NCBI RefSeq assembly: GCF_022048975.1
Contig: NZ_JAKMHX010000030.1
Coordinates: 558,001 to 622,000 of the forward strand
Direction: 5' to 3'
DNA from: Sporosarcina cyprini
GTDB taxonomy: Bacteria > Bacillota > Bacilli > Bacillales_A > Planococcaceae
DNA length: 64,000 nt
Below the pieces are notes generated by a model. The model saw only the letters and a program-made list of their open reading frames with translations, ran no database searches and was not told the DNA's origin. The translations under genes were made by a program, and so were the position numbers. Shown in pieces: positions 1 to 8,443 of the stretch (its first letter is position 1; each line of letters starts with the position of its first letter).

Positions 1-117
1 GTAATATCCAGCGATGACCGCGTAGCGCACCCGAGGACGTTTGAAGATTTAAATATCAAATCACTACTGTTAAAACGAGTGTCAAAAATTTTTTTTGGCA
101 CGCTTACAACGGCTTAA
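1..117 (+). CDS. Possible C-terminal end of a truncated gene
   Basis: Frame 1 is open from the window edge to a TAA at 115-117 and gives 38 residues with mixed, protein-like composition (a DDRVAHPRTFEDL stretch near its start). No start is visible because the gene would begin outside the window. I do not recognise the family. A hairpin pair overlaps the end of the frame, which fits a gene end. It could equally be chance openness over a short distance. Confidence 0.3.
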   Translation, partial: VISSDDRVAHPRTFEDLNIKSLLLKRVSKIFFGTLTTA

Positions 118-124
118 ACCGTTG
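79..124 (+). terminator. Two adjacent hairpins, possible terminator
   Basis: A stem GTGTCAAAAA/TTTTTGGCAC-like repeat at 79-101 is followed by a second perfect stem CAACGG/CCGTTG at 107-124. They lie at the end of the possible partial gene and before the next ribosome binding site. There is no clean T-run after the second stem, so termination is only suggested. Confidence 0.35.
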
Positions 125-159
125 ATACATCAACATTTATAGAGGGAGAGTGAAATAAT

Positions 160-366
160 TTGAAACGGTTTGATGATAAGCGCTCTAACCCTTGGTATTT
201 CAAGGGTGTAGAGTTTCCATTACATCAAGCCGCCCTTGAGTTGAAAGTTTGTAGCTTAGTTAACAAGTGGTGCAAAAAGTGTGGTAAATCAACGTTTTGT
301 AACATCACTAAATTTACCGTTCATCCTGGGATTACATTAGCAAAATGGGAGCATTTCTGCAGTTAA
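160..366 (+). CDS. Small cysteine-rich hypothetical protein
   Basis: 68 residues from a TTG start, with AGAGGGAGAG at 141-150 as the ribosome binding site. The protein is basic and has a CKKCGKSTFC cluster around residues 37-47, plus a Cys near the end, so it might bind a metal as a small zinc ribbon. No signal peptide or membrane span is visible. I do not recognise the family. It lies in the AT-rich accessory stretch with no clear operon partner. Confidence 0.5.
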   Translation: MKRFDDKRSNPWYFKGVEFPLHQAALELKVCSLVNKWCKKCGKSTFCNITKFTVHPGITLAKWEHFCS

Positions 367-507
367 TCTGTCGGCGTTGTTCACACTGTCTACATGGGTA
401 CTAGTGAGTTTAATAATACAGAATATAGGTCGCTTTTTTATTTTAATGTTATCGTATCAATTTTTGATATACCTCTTCTGCTGTTGCTAATTCCCAGCAG
501 AGCATGT

Positions 508-1056
508 CTATCTCGGATCAGCCTTCCATTGACCTGTTCTTACTTTTCTATAAATCTCTTTTTTAATTTTATCTTGATACTCCTTAAATACTAAATTCTC
601 TAGGCTCTTACTAAATCCACAGTTTTCACACTCCAAAAAACTAATATTGTAACCTCTAGATCCTATAACTAAATACCCTTGGCATCTCTTACAAATTGGT
701 ACAGGTGTATCCCCCTTGAAATCATATCCCTCTTTATATATGGATTTAAACCAGGCCCACTCCCAGTGGATATCATCCAGTACATCGCTTGTATATGAAG
801 TAAAATCAGGTTCAATTTTAGCAGAAAAACTTTTTACCATCTTTAATAAAAATAAATATGCTATCCCGATAATGATAATAATCCATACCGGGACACCATA
901 AGAAAGAATCTTTTTGATAAATAAACCTATTGTCTTAATTGCCTCATAAAACGACTGCAATTTTACAGGAGCAATTATTGGAGTTATAATAAATCCAATA
1001 ATAACTACAACCACGCCCGCTATTATTGGATGTTTAAAGAAGCTTTTCATGAGCAT
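508..1056 (-). CDS. Two-span membrane protein with C-terminal zinc ribbon
   Basis: 182 residues. Hydrophobic segments lie at about residues 10-30 and 50-72. A soluble domain follows with two CxxC pairs, CKRC near residue 122 and CENC near residue 143, typical of a zinc ribbon. The C-terminal tail is charged and helical. A GGGGGG ribosome binding site stands before ATG; a second in-frame ATG two codons later could also be used. No family is recognised. It is transcribed alone on the minus strand in the AT-rich region. Confidence 0.6.
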   Translation of the reverse strand: MLMKSFFKHPIIAGVVVVIIGFIITPIIAPVKLQSFYEAIKTIGLFIKKILSYGVPVWIIIIIGIAYLFLLKMVKSFSAKIEPDFTSYTSDVLDDIHWEWAWFKSIYKEGYDFKGDTPVPICKRCQGYLVIGSRGYNISFLECENCGFSKSLENLVFKEYQDKIKKEIYRKVRTGQWKADPR

Positions 1057-1184
1057 TCTGCCCCCCTTTTATGCCTTATATTTAACCTAACATTTTATGT
1101 ATTGTTTGATTAAACGAGATTTGTCTCATACCCTTGCTATAGCCAATCCTTTAGTTTCAGGACTTTTCTATTGATTTGGGAACT

Positions 1185-1594
1185 TTAGATGTTCATTTGT
1201 TTACATCCAAACGTGTTATTGTAAAGAACAGTTCCTTGCTCTGATGACACTTCTACAGCTGCTAAAAAAGCATTCGCTTTCTTCTCGGACAAGATATCTT
1301 CTGCAACACAATCACTCAACACAAAAGCCTGATAACGAGGATGGGCCAAATCCTTCAATAATTCTGGATCCATTCCTTTTTGCACTCGAGCAACTCTTGC
1401 GCGGACACATAAATTTTTTGAAGAAAAGAAGAAAAATGACTGTTTCTCAGGAAAAAATGGGCACTCGTATTTTCGAGACCCTCTTTTAACCTCTCCCACT
1501 TTCTTGTACAGACATCTTCTCTGGCGATGGCCATCTCTCTTACAATTTCCGCATGTGTCTTCCCGATCCATTCAGATCTATCGGTTCTGATTAG
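1185..1594 (-). pseudogene. Decayed gene or dispersed repeat with coding signal
   Basis: Two minus-strand frames carry protein-like sequence that would join only through a frameshift. The upstream frame is open from 1594 and reads through a WIGKTHAEIVREM segment with helix-turn-helix character, ending in a TGA near 1367. The downstream frame carries MDPELLKDLAHPRYQAF and runs to a TAA at 1185. The upstream part recurs in diverged form at 3470-3595, where the same frame is best conserved (REM..., KWE..., RLKEGL) but interrupted by a stop. This pattern suggests a degenerate gene family or a coding-like repeat. A frame containing a CCHC-like motif here is probably a shadow. Confidence 0.4.
1413..1540 (-). 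repeat. Dispersed repeat, copy A
   Basis: About 125 bp closely resemble 3470-3595 in the same orientation. Shared blocks on the plus strand include GAAGAAAAGAA, CCTCTTTTAACCTCTC, CTTTCTCTGG/CTTCTCTGG and CCATCTCTCT. A short CTCG/CGAG hairpin is kept in both copies. See the overlapping decayed gene. Confidence 0.6.
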
Positions 1595-1823
1595 TTAGCA
1601 AGCACTTACAGGAAATCATCCACCATGCTTTTTGTATAATCTAAATGTTGCCATGTAAGTAAATAGTATTATCAATACTATTCTTTCTACTTGTCCTTCT
1701 CAATATCAAAGTCATAGTTGAACAATGAGACTTTGCATGCCGCCCCTAATTCAGCACCTTCATTCGCCCGTTACTTTAATAACACTTTCTCTTAACTATA
1801 AGTTTTTCAATAATAAAACTTCT

Positions 1824-2240
1824 TTATCTACCCACAATAAACTTACCTATAACAGTCTCTCCATCAACATCATACAAAGGAATTTCTCTTGGTTTAGCTC
1901 CTTTTGTGAGTCTTACTGCTCCGGCAGGTGTTTTAGGCTGTTGACCTTCCAAATCTACTCTTTTTACATATCCTATTGTACCGTTCTCACCTTCTGCCAA
2001 CATTAAATCAGGTTCACCTAGAGTAATCGTCGCGTTTCCCATATTTGGACCATAAGTTTTTCCATTATCATTTATTGGATAGCGGCCATTTTCTAAGATA
2101 CTTTCCCTGGTCGGTATAAAGACATCCATATTTATTTCACTACTATTATTATCTTCTGCTTTTTGTGATGTTTCTTGTTCTGAACAACCAACTAACAAAA
2201 GTAACGAAACTACTGCTAAGACAAATAAATTCTTCCTCAT
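1824..2240 (-). CDS. Hypothetical lipoprotein
   Basis: 138 residues. An N-terminal signal (MRKN, hydrophobic core, LLLVGC lipobox with Cys about residue 19) marks a membrane-anchored lipoprotein. The mature part has a GRYPINDNGKTYGPNM segment and an IPLYDVDGETVIGKF segment. I associate this pattern with a small secreted domain in Bacillus proteins, sometimes as a tail of BlaR1-like peptidases, but I cannot name the family. The start is supported by GAGGGGGAGAAA just upstream. Monocistronic as far as seen. Confidence 0.65.
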   Translation of the reverse strand: MRKNLFVLAVVSLLLLVGCSEQETSQKAEDNNSSEINMDVFIPTRESILENGRYPINDNGKTYGPNMGNATITLGEPDLMLAEGENGTIGYVKRVDLEGQQPKTPAGAVRLTKGAKPREIPLYDVDGETVIGKFIVGR

Positions 2241-2438
2241 TTTCTCCCCCTCGAATAATTAGAAAACCATCTTTTTTCTTACTGCCACGTTTGACACAAT
2301 TAGAATGGGTATTACTCTCGCTGTATCCTAGTCGTTCTTTAAATACAATTATAGTACACATTTCAAAATACTCCAACTCGATTTGAACATAAATACATAT
2401 ATTGTAAATTCTAATTGTTGATCAATTATCATCATTTA

Positions 2439-2630
2439 GTCAGCCAATATGCAAGCTTTGAATATGCAGTAAAAGCAACGAGTAGTGAACACACCCTCAG
2501 TCGAAAAGGCAGTCCTTATTACAACGCATCTATCGAGTCTCTTCATTTCACGTTAAAAAAGGAAGAATTCTATCAAACAATAGATTTTAAAGCAGCACGA
2601 ATCCCCTTTTTCAGTACCTTGAGTCGTGGT
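2439..2630 (+). mobile_element. IS3-family transposase (OrfB) remnant
   Basis: The frame keeps the C-terminal catalytic part of an IS3/IS150-type DDE transposase. It has a SQYAS segment (usual form GSQYTS), then LSRKGSPYYNASIESLH with the catalytic Glu, then LKKEEFY. The first two catalytic Asp residues and everything upstream are absent, and the similarity stops after about 65 residues. No intact inverted repeats are visible. It marks past insertion into this AT-rich stretch and should be inactive. Confidence 0.75.
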
Positions 2631-2720
2631 ATAAGCGGAAACGGATACGTCGCAGATCCAAAGTCACGCAATATTGTTAAATATGTATCAGGAAGACTCT
2701 TATGATAAAAATAAAAAATT

Positions 2721-2747
2721 GTCTCCCTTCTATTTATTAGGGAAGAC
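2721..2747 (-). terminator. Hairpin with T-run on the minus strand
   Basis: GTCTCCCTTC pairs with GGGAAGAC, and on the minus strand the stem is followed by TTTTTTATTTT. No minus-strand gene feeds into it now, so it may be left over from the lost insertion element or an older gene. Confidence 0.4.
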
Positions 2748-2873
2748 AGTTGGATTATCGTACAGACCTATCTTGTATATTATTCTCAAAAATCATTTAT
2801 TTTCTTATTTATCGAATAAATTTTTTTTTCAAACTACGTTACCAAGAAAAGTGATACAGAGCCCTATATAAAT

Positions 2874-3314
2874 ATGTCAGTAGGTAACGAAAAGAGGACA
2901 AATGAAAAGATGTATATTGATTTTTATGATAAGAACGATTCATTAATATATTCATTTAGTCAGTCACAATTAAAACAAATGGTTACTCCTTCACCTAAAC
3001 CCGTTGATCTTAATGCCTCTTACGTAAATGTGTATTATCTTACCGAGTCTGAACACTCCTACAATTTTTTATATACATCATTTAGTGACAAAATATCAAT
3101 TGGTCATTATATGGAACTTATTAACCCAAATTCACTTAAGATAAAGACGGATTATAATATTAAATCAATGACTATTATGTTAGAGTCTTCTGGACCAAAT
3201 GTGGGAACTGTAACAGTTGGAAATATTAGCGGGGAAAGATCAATACCTCTTGATGAGTTGGTCAGCAATAATTCTGGCTACACAATTAAATTAATAAATA
3301 ATGCAGAGGGTTAA
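2874..3314 (+). CDS. Hypothetical protein, possibly truncated
   Basis: 146 residues of polar, beta-rich composition without a signal peptide or membrane span. No good ribosome binding site precedes the first ATG; an in-frame ATG twelve codons later (MYIDFYDKND) has AGAGGA thirteen bases upstream. The protein may be the C-terminal part of a larger gene cut by the neighbouring insertion remnant. I do not recognise it. Confidence 0.4.
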   Translation: MSVGNEKRTNEKMYIDFYDKNDSLIYSFSQSQLKQMVTPSPKPVDLNASYVNVYYLTESEHSYNFLYTSFSDKISIGHYMELINPNSLKIKTDYNIKSMTIMLESSGPNVGTVTVGNISGERSIPLDELVSNNSGYTIKLINNAEG

Positions 3315-3469
3315 AAAATCTTCTTGCAGACAGGATCAATAATAACCGAGTAATGTTTCAACTAATGCAAATCTTTTTTCTATTTTATTTTCCATATTAC
3401 TAAATCCATTGTTGTTAATCCTGTTTTACCTATATTTCCTGACGGGAAACCCGTTATTTAATAGATAAT

Positions 3470-3595
3470 ATTTTAGAAGAAAAGAAAAAATATGACTTTC
3501 CAGAAAGGAGCACTCGCATTTGCGAGGCCCTCTTTTAACCTCTCACATTCCCATTTTTATGTACCGACACTTTCTCTGGTGATGTCCATCTCTCT
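3470..3595 (-). repeat. Dispersed repeat, copy B
   Basis: Diverged copy of 1413-1540 in the same orientation. It carries an extra few bases in the middle and an in-frame stop relative to copy A. The CTCGC/GCGAG hairpin is present. Confidence 0.6.
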
Positions 3596-3823
3596 CAAAG
3601 AGAAATATCAACCCTCACTTCAAATACCACACGATCTTCTAGTCATTAAAAAACCCTCTTTAGGAATTAGAAGGTTTCCGGTCTGCTCAACGGAAGATAA
3701 AGAAGCAGGGATAAAATACTAACGAGTTCGGTTGATGGTGAGAAAAGTGCAATTGGCAACGTAAATAACAGGTTAATCAGCATATATTTCAACAGTGAAA
3801 TAACCATAAAAACAAGTAAAAGT

Positions 3824-3844
3824 GCTCAAAATAGAGCGTTTTTT
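3824..3844 (+). terminator. Weak intrinsic terminator
   Basis: A short GCTC/GAGC stem with an AAAATA loop is followed by TTTTTT. The four-base-pair stem makes this marginal. Confidence 0.3.
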
Positions 3845-4100
3845 GCGTAATATTCTACTATCCTTATTCAACTAAACCACCAGTTCGTATTATAAGATCA
3901 GCCAGATATTTTGACCATGACTAATATATATTAGTAATTGTTAATAGAGTATCAAAATTAGATATCCTTCGCAAACTTGCCGTTAAACAGTCAGATGAGG
4001 TCGTTCACCTTTAAGCTGTTGGATGATTTCGTGGACGACCTCGTACCCATGTTTCTTTTAAATACTTTCTTAACCACTTTACAGAAAAGAAGAAATATAA

Positions 4101-4118
4101 ATTCAATAATTATTGAAT
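4101..4118. promoter_or_regulatory. Perfect 18-bp palindrome, candidate operator
   Basis: ATTCAATAATTATTGAAT reads the same on both strands. It ends about 55 bases before the start of the ArsR-type regulator gene and overlaps a possible -35 (TTGAAT). This is where an autoregulatory operator is expected. Binding is inference. Confidence 0.5.
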
Positions 4119-4173
4119 TATTTATTCTAATAATATAGGATAAATTAAAATAGGGACTCTAGGAGGAACCAAT

Positions 4174-5217
4174 TTGAAAATTATAAATTCAGCACCCCCA
4201 GCAGAAACCATAACTCTGAAAGTGGAACAGTCGCCAGTCTGGGAATTGATTTTGGGGATTGCCGGCTATACGCATCAGCAGCTACGGCACACGTTTGAAA
4301 TGGATGATGTATGGAAAATAGATGAGAACACTATGCCCTCTTCACTAGTCAAACTATTAAGAAAGATTCAAGAAACTAATCTTTGGTACGGGATGATTCT
4401 GTTGCAAAATCAATTTTCCGCCGTTTCCGTTCAAGAATTTTCGAATTTGCTTACCACTGCTTCAACGCATTCTTTTTATGAATGGCTCCTTCCTTACCAT
4501 GATCGACAGTCTGAGCCACTAAGAATAGATACAGCCTACAAGCCAGAACAAACACAAATTTGGGAAAAATACGCCGGCCTCTTTGAGGGACATGACTATT
4601 TAGAGGGATATGTTCGCCAGCTTCACTATCTATCCCAATCTGAGATCTGTGATTTATTCACTCGTGTGTTGAAAGAGTGGGAAGGTTGGATGTCGAATAA
4701 AGAAGATTGGGAGAAATGGCTACAGGCACTTACTTTTGAACAGAAGCAGTATCGGCAACTGGATATGAAGAATCCGGTAGCTGAAATCGAACGTGTGTCG
4801 GGCGGTGTCGAATACCTGCCTGAGCCATCCATTTGGTCGGTCAAACTTATCCCGCAGGTTTCTTATCGTCCTTGGGTGCTGACTATTCGTACTTCTGATA
4901 CCAAGCTCTTCTTTTATCCTGTCAAAGAAGAATATCTGCTTGAACCGGGGGTTCCATCAAATGAACTGATTCGTGGCCATAAGGCATTAGGGGACGAACT
5001 GCGGCTAAAACTGTTGTTTCAACTTCAAAAAAGACCTATGTCCTTGCAAGAATTGAGTGGACAATTCAACATATCAAAAACAACGCTACACCATCAACTG
5101 GCATTATTGAAAGCCGCCAAATTCATTCGCGTGGAGAAAGGGGTCTATTCCATCAACTCAGGAAAGCTTGAAGATTTCTCAAGCCAATTGATTCGATACC
5201 TGGGAACTAGATTATGA
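4174..5217 (+). CDS. ArsR-family transcriptional regulator, long form
   Basis: 347 residues from a TTG start preceded by TAGGAGGAACCA. The last 85 residues form an ArsR winged helix-turn-helix: GHKALGDELRLKLLFQL, then a recognition-helix region FNISKTTLHHQLALLK, and a short wing. The N-terminal 260 residues are an uncharacterised soluble domain seen in long ArsR-like regulators next to exporters. No Cys metal-binding motif is present in the HTH, so metal sensing is unlikely. Its stop overlaps the next start by ATGA, so regulator and exporter are translationally coupled. It probably represses the pair through the palindrome upstream. Confidence 0.75.
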   Translation: MKIINSAPPAETITLKVEQSPVWELILGIAGYTHQQLRHTFEMDDVWKIDENTMPSSLVKLLRKIQETNLWYGMILLQNQFSAVSVQEFSNLLTTASTHSFYEWLLPYHDRQSEPLRIDTAYKPEQTQIWEKYAGLFEGHDYLEGYVRQLHYLSQSEICDLFTRVLKEWEGWMSNKEDWEKWLQALTFEQKQYRQLDMKNPVAEIERVSGGVEYLPEPSIWSVKLIPQVSYRPWVLTIRTSDTKLFFYPVKEEYLLEPGVPSNELIRGHKALGDELRLKLLFQLQKRPMSLQELSGQFNISKTTLHHQLALLKAAKFIRVEKGVYSINSGKLEDFSSQLIRYLGTRL

Positions 5218-6425
5218 AGAAGTATTCGAAGTCCTTCAAATCATTATGGATAGGTGAGATTGTTTCCGAATTCGGTGGTGCTGCTGGTGCTATTATCAAC
5301 GGGATGCTGTTATATGAATTGACAGGTTCACGGGAGTGGATGGGCATCCTTTGGCTCGTCTATTTTATTCCTTCTTTGGTGCTGCAAGGTATCAGTTCAC
5401 CTTTTCTTAATCATGTCATAAAAGAAAAAGTGCTCATAAATATTCAACTGATCCGAGCCGGTGCCTACCTATTGCCATTAGCCGGTTTTTGGATTGGAAC
5501 GGAGAAAGGACCCATCATTGGCTTGGTTATTCTCCAATGCATCTTAGGGCTTCTTCAGCCAATTTTCGCCAGCCTTTCATTTGCCTTACTTCCAGAAGTC
5601 TGTACAGATGATGTATTGGCCGATGCCAACGGATTGTTGGACGGAACCCTTCGGCTAATGAGCTTTCTTGCTCCAGGTGTCACTTCGCTCTTGTTGTTGC
5701 TACTACCGATGTATTGGATCTATGGCATTTCGGCAATCTTATTCTTCATCAGTTTCCTTGCATTGTCCCGAATTCCGCAAACCAGCCCGCAAAAGGTAGC
5801 AACTTGGACAAAAAAGTTCTGGTGGTCTGAAATGAAAGAGGGATACAGGGATTTTTTTAGTTATCCTCAACTCCTGCGGTTAACAATCCTATCTTCTACC
5901 GTCCAATTTGCGGTAGGGGCAACGCTAGTCTTGAGTATTCCCTTCATTCAGGGAGAACTGGGAGGCGAGACATGGGAGTATGGCATATTTAAGGGGGCAT
6001 TTCCTATCGGTTACGTGCTGGGGATGTTTTTTCTGACCAAGCTACCCAAAAGCCCCCGAACGATGTACTTTGGTTTGATTGGAGGTGGCATTTCCTTTGT
6101 GTTGCTATACTTTGTCCACACAGTCCCTTTTGCGTGGTTATGTGAACTGATGGGTGGTATCCTGTTCCCTCTTTTCAACGCCCAAAGTGCGGCCATTTTC
6201 CAGCGGGAAGCTCCAAGGGACCGACTGGCACAGTTAAGTGCCGTCCGCATGTTGTTCATGCGTGTATCCATGCCATTAGGAATTCTGTTTGCTTCCTTGC
6301 CTTTCATAACATTAACTATTCGTCATGTTTATATCGGAATCGGCTCCATTATTATCTTGCCGGGGCTGTATTACTTAATCGCTTCCCTCCAAACCAAGGA
6401 ATCTTTTATCTCTGATAAACTTTGA
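5214..6425 (+). CDS. MFS transporter
   Basis: 403 residues with about twelve hydrophobic segments, typical in length for a major facilitator. It resembles MFS_3-type multidrug or macrolide exporters in overall pattern, but the substrate cannot be read from sequence. It starts on the ATGA overlap with the ArsR-type gene, so it is the likely target of that regulator. A bidirectional terminator follows at 6491-6540. Confidence 0.8.
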   Translation: MKKYSKSFKSLWIGEIVSEFGGAAGAIINGMLLYELTGSREWMGILWLVYFIPSLVLQGISSPFLNHVIKEKVLINIQLIRAGAYLLPLAGFWIGTEKGPIIGLVILQCILGLLQPIFASLSFALLPEVCTDDVLADANGLLDGTLRLMSFLAPGVTSLLLLLLPMYWIYGISAILFFISFLALSRIPQTSPQKVATWTKKFWWSEMKEGYRDFFSYPQLLRLTILSSTVQFAVGATLVLSIPFIQGELGGETWEYGIFKGAFPIGYVLGMFFLTKLPKSPRTMYFGLIGGGISFVLLYFVHTVPFAWLCELMGGILFPLFNAQSAAIFQREAPRDRLAQLSAVRMLFMRVSMPLGILFASLPFITLTIRHVYIGIGSIIILPGLYYLIASLQTKESFISDKL

Positions 6426-6490
6426 TATTTGAGCATAAAGATCATCATCCTGTTCATAAAAAAGTGAGTGTTGAAACAAAAATATTATAA

Positions 6491-6540
6491 AAATCCCGAA
6501 CAGTAGCTCAATCACAGATCAAGTTGCTGTTCGGGATTTT
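6491..6540. terminator. Bidirectional intrinsic terminator
   Basis: AAATCCCGAACAG pairs with CTGTTCGGGATTT, with T-runs on both sides. It serves the MFS gene on the plus strand and the short minus-strand peptide gene that ends five bases away. Confidence 0.75.
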
Positions 6541-6544
6541 CACT

Positions 6545-6631
6545 TTACAAATAAGCCGGAATACCAAGAGCCATAAGTGATACTCCAATAACAAGCTTTA
6601 CTATCAATCGGTTCTTCGTTTTCTCCTCCAT
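6545..6631 (-). CDS. 28-residue single-span membrane peptide
   Basis: ATG at 6631 is preceded by AGGAGGGTGAAACT, a near-perfect ribosome binding site. The peptide starts MEEKTKNR and continues as one hydrophobic segment (LIVKLVIGVSLMALGIPAYL) to a TAA at 6545. The charged N-terminus and single span look like a small membrane protein rather than chance. A terminator follows at once, so it has its own transcription unit. No family is recognised and no role is proposed. Confidence 0.55.
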   Translation of the reverse strand: MEEKTKNRLIVKLVIGVSLMALGIPAYL

Positions 6632-7100
6632 AGTTTCACCCTCCTTTTCTCACATTATATGTTCAAATCGCCATCTCTAGTACACAACTATGAATACTGT
6701 AAAAAATACTGAGCAGAAGCTCAATCCCTTTAGGTTGGTACTCTGAAAAGTGATTTACGAGAAAGCCTATTATCATTTCTACAAAGACTATTACTATGTT
6801 GTATCACCGACTTTCATTTGTATATTATAGTTTAATTTCTCCATCTAGGTAATCCCTGTACTCTTTGCAAAGTTATTCAGCAACCTGTCGTAATGCTGCA
6901 TAGTACGAGGTGGATAGCCGTTCACCTGCAGTTCCTAAATACTCCAAAAAAATCGAAGTGAACGGTAGTTGCTTTCTCTCCTTTTCAGAGGCGTTAAGCT
7001 CTTTGTTTGTCAGTTTGAAATAAACGTAACAAAAAATCCTCCATTCAGATGAATTGGAAGATAATCGCGCGTCTTTTAATAAGTAAAATTTCAAGGGTAC
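6632..7100. other. Intergenic, no convincing gene
   Basis: This stretch holds the promoter side of the 28-residue peptide and, on the minus strand, an 81-codon frame whose first codons lie in the tRNA terminator and which lacks a ribosome binding site. I see no RNA gene or known repeat here. Confidence 0.5.
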
Positions 7101-7149
7101 AAAAAAGGGATTCTGCACCAGTGACCAAAGCCCTGACCGAATCCCTTTT
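7101..7149 (-). terminator. Terminator of tRNA-Arg
   Basis: On the minus strand AAAAGGGATTC pairs with GAATCCCTTTT and is followed by TTTTTTG. It lies about 50 bases after the tRNA 3' end. Confidence 0.7.
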
Positions 7150-7196
7150 CTTTTTCAAGCCCTTTCACGCTAAGGCTTGAACTGCCATTAACTATA

Positions 7197-7270
7197 CGTC
7201 CCAGGAGGGATTCGAACCCCCGACCGCACGCTTAGAAGGCGTGTGCTCTATCCAGCTGAGCTACTGAGAC
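7197..7270 (-). tRNA. tRNA-Arg (anticodon TCT)
   Basis: 74 nt cloverleaf: acceptor GTCTCAG/CTGGGAC with one G-T pair, D arm GCTC/GAGC, anticodon stem CACGC/GCGTG with loop CTTCTAA, and a T arm containing GTTCGAATC. The discriminator is G. CCA is not encoded. It reads AGA codons. Confidence 0.95.
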
Positions 7271-7346
7271 ATGCTCTTGGTACTCCAACGTTTCCCAAGG
7301 ACAAATTTTATTATAAGCAGGTTGAGCAATAAAGTCAACGGTATTC

Positions 7347-7841
7347 TTAAAAATTCTTTATTTGCAATGTATCGACCAATTCATTGTGCGGATCGACAAA
7401 TGAGACAGTTGCGTCCTGCTCCCATTCGATGATAGCGTAGGTCGGTTCTTTGCCGCCTCTTGGCAGCACGGGACTGCCGGGATTGAGGAATAGAATGCTG
7501 TCTTTCATTTCTGCTCCATAGAGATGGGTATGGCCGAAGAGGACAATGTCCGCCTTCTTTTCGAGTGCTTCATAGTAAAGGGGCAGCAGAGATCGATGGC
7601 AGTCATGCTGATGGCCGTGGACAACGAGAATCTGTTTATTCCAGAGTCGCTGAACGACTTGATCCGGAAATTGACGTTCCCGGTCGCAATTGCCTCTTAC
7701 GGTGCTGATTTTCTCCCATACAGCTGCATCGTGCGTCAGTTCGCTGTCACCGCAGTGAAAGATGGCGTCAGCAGGCATAGCGGAAACGGCCTGCACCGTT
7801 TCCAAATCGCCATGCGTATCACTTAATACGATGATTTTCAT
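7347..7841 (-). CDS. ysnB: YsnB/YfcE-type metallophosphoesterase
   Basis: 164 residues from the ATG at 7841 (MKIIVLSDTHGD). AGGA stands five bases upstream, and the start lies two bases after the rdgB stop. Calcineurin-like metal ligands are visible in order: SDTHGD near residue 7, GNCD near 53, HGHQHD near 76 and GHTH near 107. The family hydrolyses phosphodiesters in vitro with Mn; the cellular substrate is unknown. It is the last gene of the rph-rdgB-ysnB unit, as in B. subtilis. A longer upstream start exists but overlaps rdgB and is less likely. Confidence 0.85.
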   Translation of the reverse strand: MKIIVLSDTHGDLETVQAVSAMPADAIFHCGDSELTHDAAVWEKISTVRGNCDRERQFPDQVVQRLWNKQILVVHGHQHDCHRSLLPLYYEALEKKADIVLFGHTHLYGAEMKDSILFLNPGSPVLPRGGKEPTYAIIEWEQDATVSFVDPHNELVDTLQIKNF

Positions 7842-7843
7842 GC

Positions 7844-8443
7844 CTATCCTTGTAACCATTCCGGCAAAAATGTTTTCAGCTGGGCTAACGCGGCACCTCG
7901 ATGCGAGATGGCACCTTTCTCTTCAGGGGCCATCTGTGCCATGGTGCGCTCTTTTTCCAGGTAATAGAAGACAGGATCGTACCCAAATCCGTTCGAACCT
8001 CTTCTTTCATCCAAAATAAGCCCTTCGCAGCTTCCTGAGAATGTTCTCGTTTCGATTCCCGGACCCGCCACTGCCAATACACAACGAAAACGCGCTGTCC
8101 GATTCGCTTCAGGAACGTTTTCTAGCTCGCTTAACAGTTTATCGATATTGTCATCGTCTTTTTTAGCAGGACCCGCGTAACGGGCCGAGTATACACCAGG
8201 AGCGCCGTCCAGTGCATCGACTTCCAAGCCACTGTCGTCTGCAATGACTGGTATTTGTAATAAGCGGGATACCGTTTCTGCTTTTAAGATTGCATTTTCT
8301 TCAAATGTCGTGCCTGTCTCTTCTACGTCAATGTCTTCTTCCAGATCATTCAGCGTCAGGACCTTCACGCCAAATGGCCCTAACAGTGCTTCAAAATCTT
8401 TTGCCTTGCCGGCATTGTTTGTTGCGATCAGAACTTGTTTCAT
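7844..8443 (-). CDS. rdgB: XTP/dITP diphosphatase (HAM1 family)
   Basis: 199 residues. It hydrolyses non-canonical purine triphosphates (XTP, dITP) to monophosphates and keeps them out of DNA and RNA. Motifs seen: the N-terminal [16 protein letters not shown] nucleotide-binding segment, [37 protein letters not shown], and near the end [11 protein letters not shown] and ISHRGAAL. The start overlaps the rph stop by ATGA, so the two are coupled. Confidence 0.95.
   Translation of the reverse strand: MKQVLIATNNAGKAKDFEALLGPFGVKVLTLNDLEEDIDVEETGTTFEENAILKAETVSRLLQIPVIADDSGLEVDALDGAPGVYSARYAGPAKKDDDNIDKLLSELENVPEANRTARFRCVLAVAGPGIETRTFSGSCEGLILDERRGSNGFGYDPVFYYLEKERTMAQMAPEEKGAISHRGAALAQLKTFLPEWLQG

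Larger units (their letters stand above)
3315..4173. other. Intergenic, mostly decayed DNA
   Basis: No convincing gene is seen. The stretch holds the second repeat copy (3470-3595), a weak terminator (3824-3844), an inverted repeat at 3997-4042 (GAGGTCGTtCAC/GTGgACGACCTC) and the operator-like palindrome at 4101-4118. Composition is AT-rich like the preceding 3 kb. Confidence 0.5.

Noticed and set aside
1185..1571. CCHC zinc-knuckle protein (CGNCKRDGHRQRRC)
   Set aside because: The motif fits the pattern, but the other frame is better conserved in the second copy at 3470-3595, so this is probably a shadow reading.
2674..2871. 65-residue plus-strand frame
   Set aside because: It crosses the hairpin at 2721-2747, has no ribosome binding site and reads as AT-rich noise.
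6873..7118. 81-residue minus-strand frame
   Set aside because: Its first codons lie inside the tRNA-Arg terminator, the start is GTG without a ribosome binding site, and no motif is seen.
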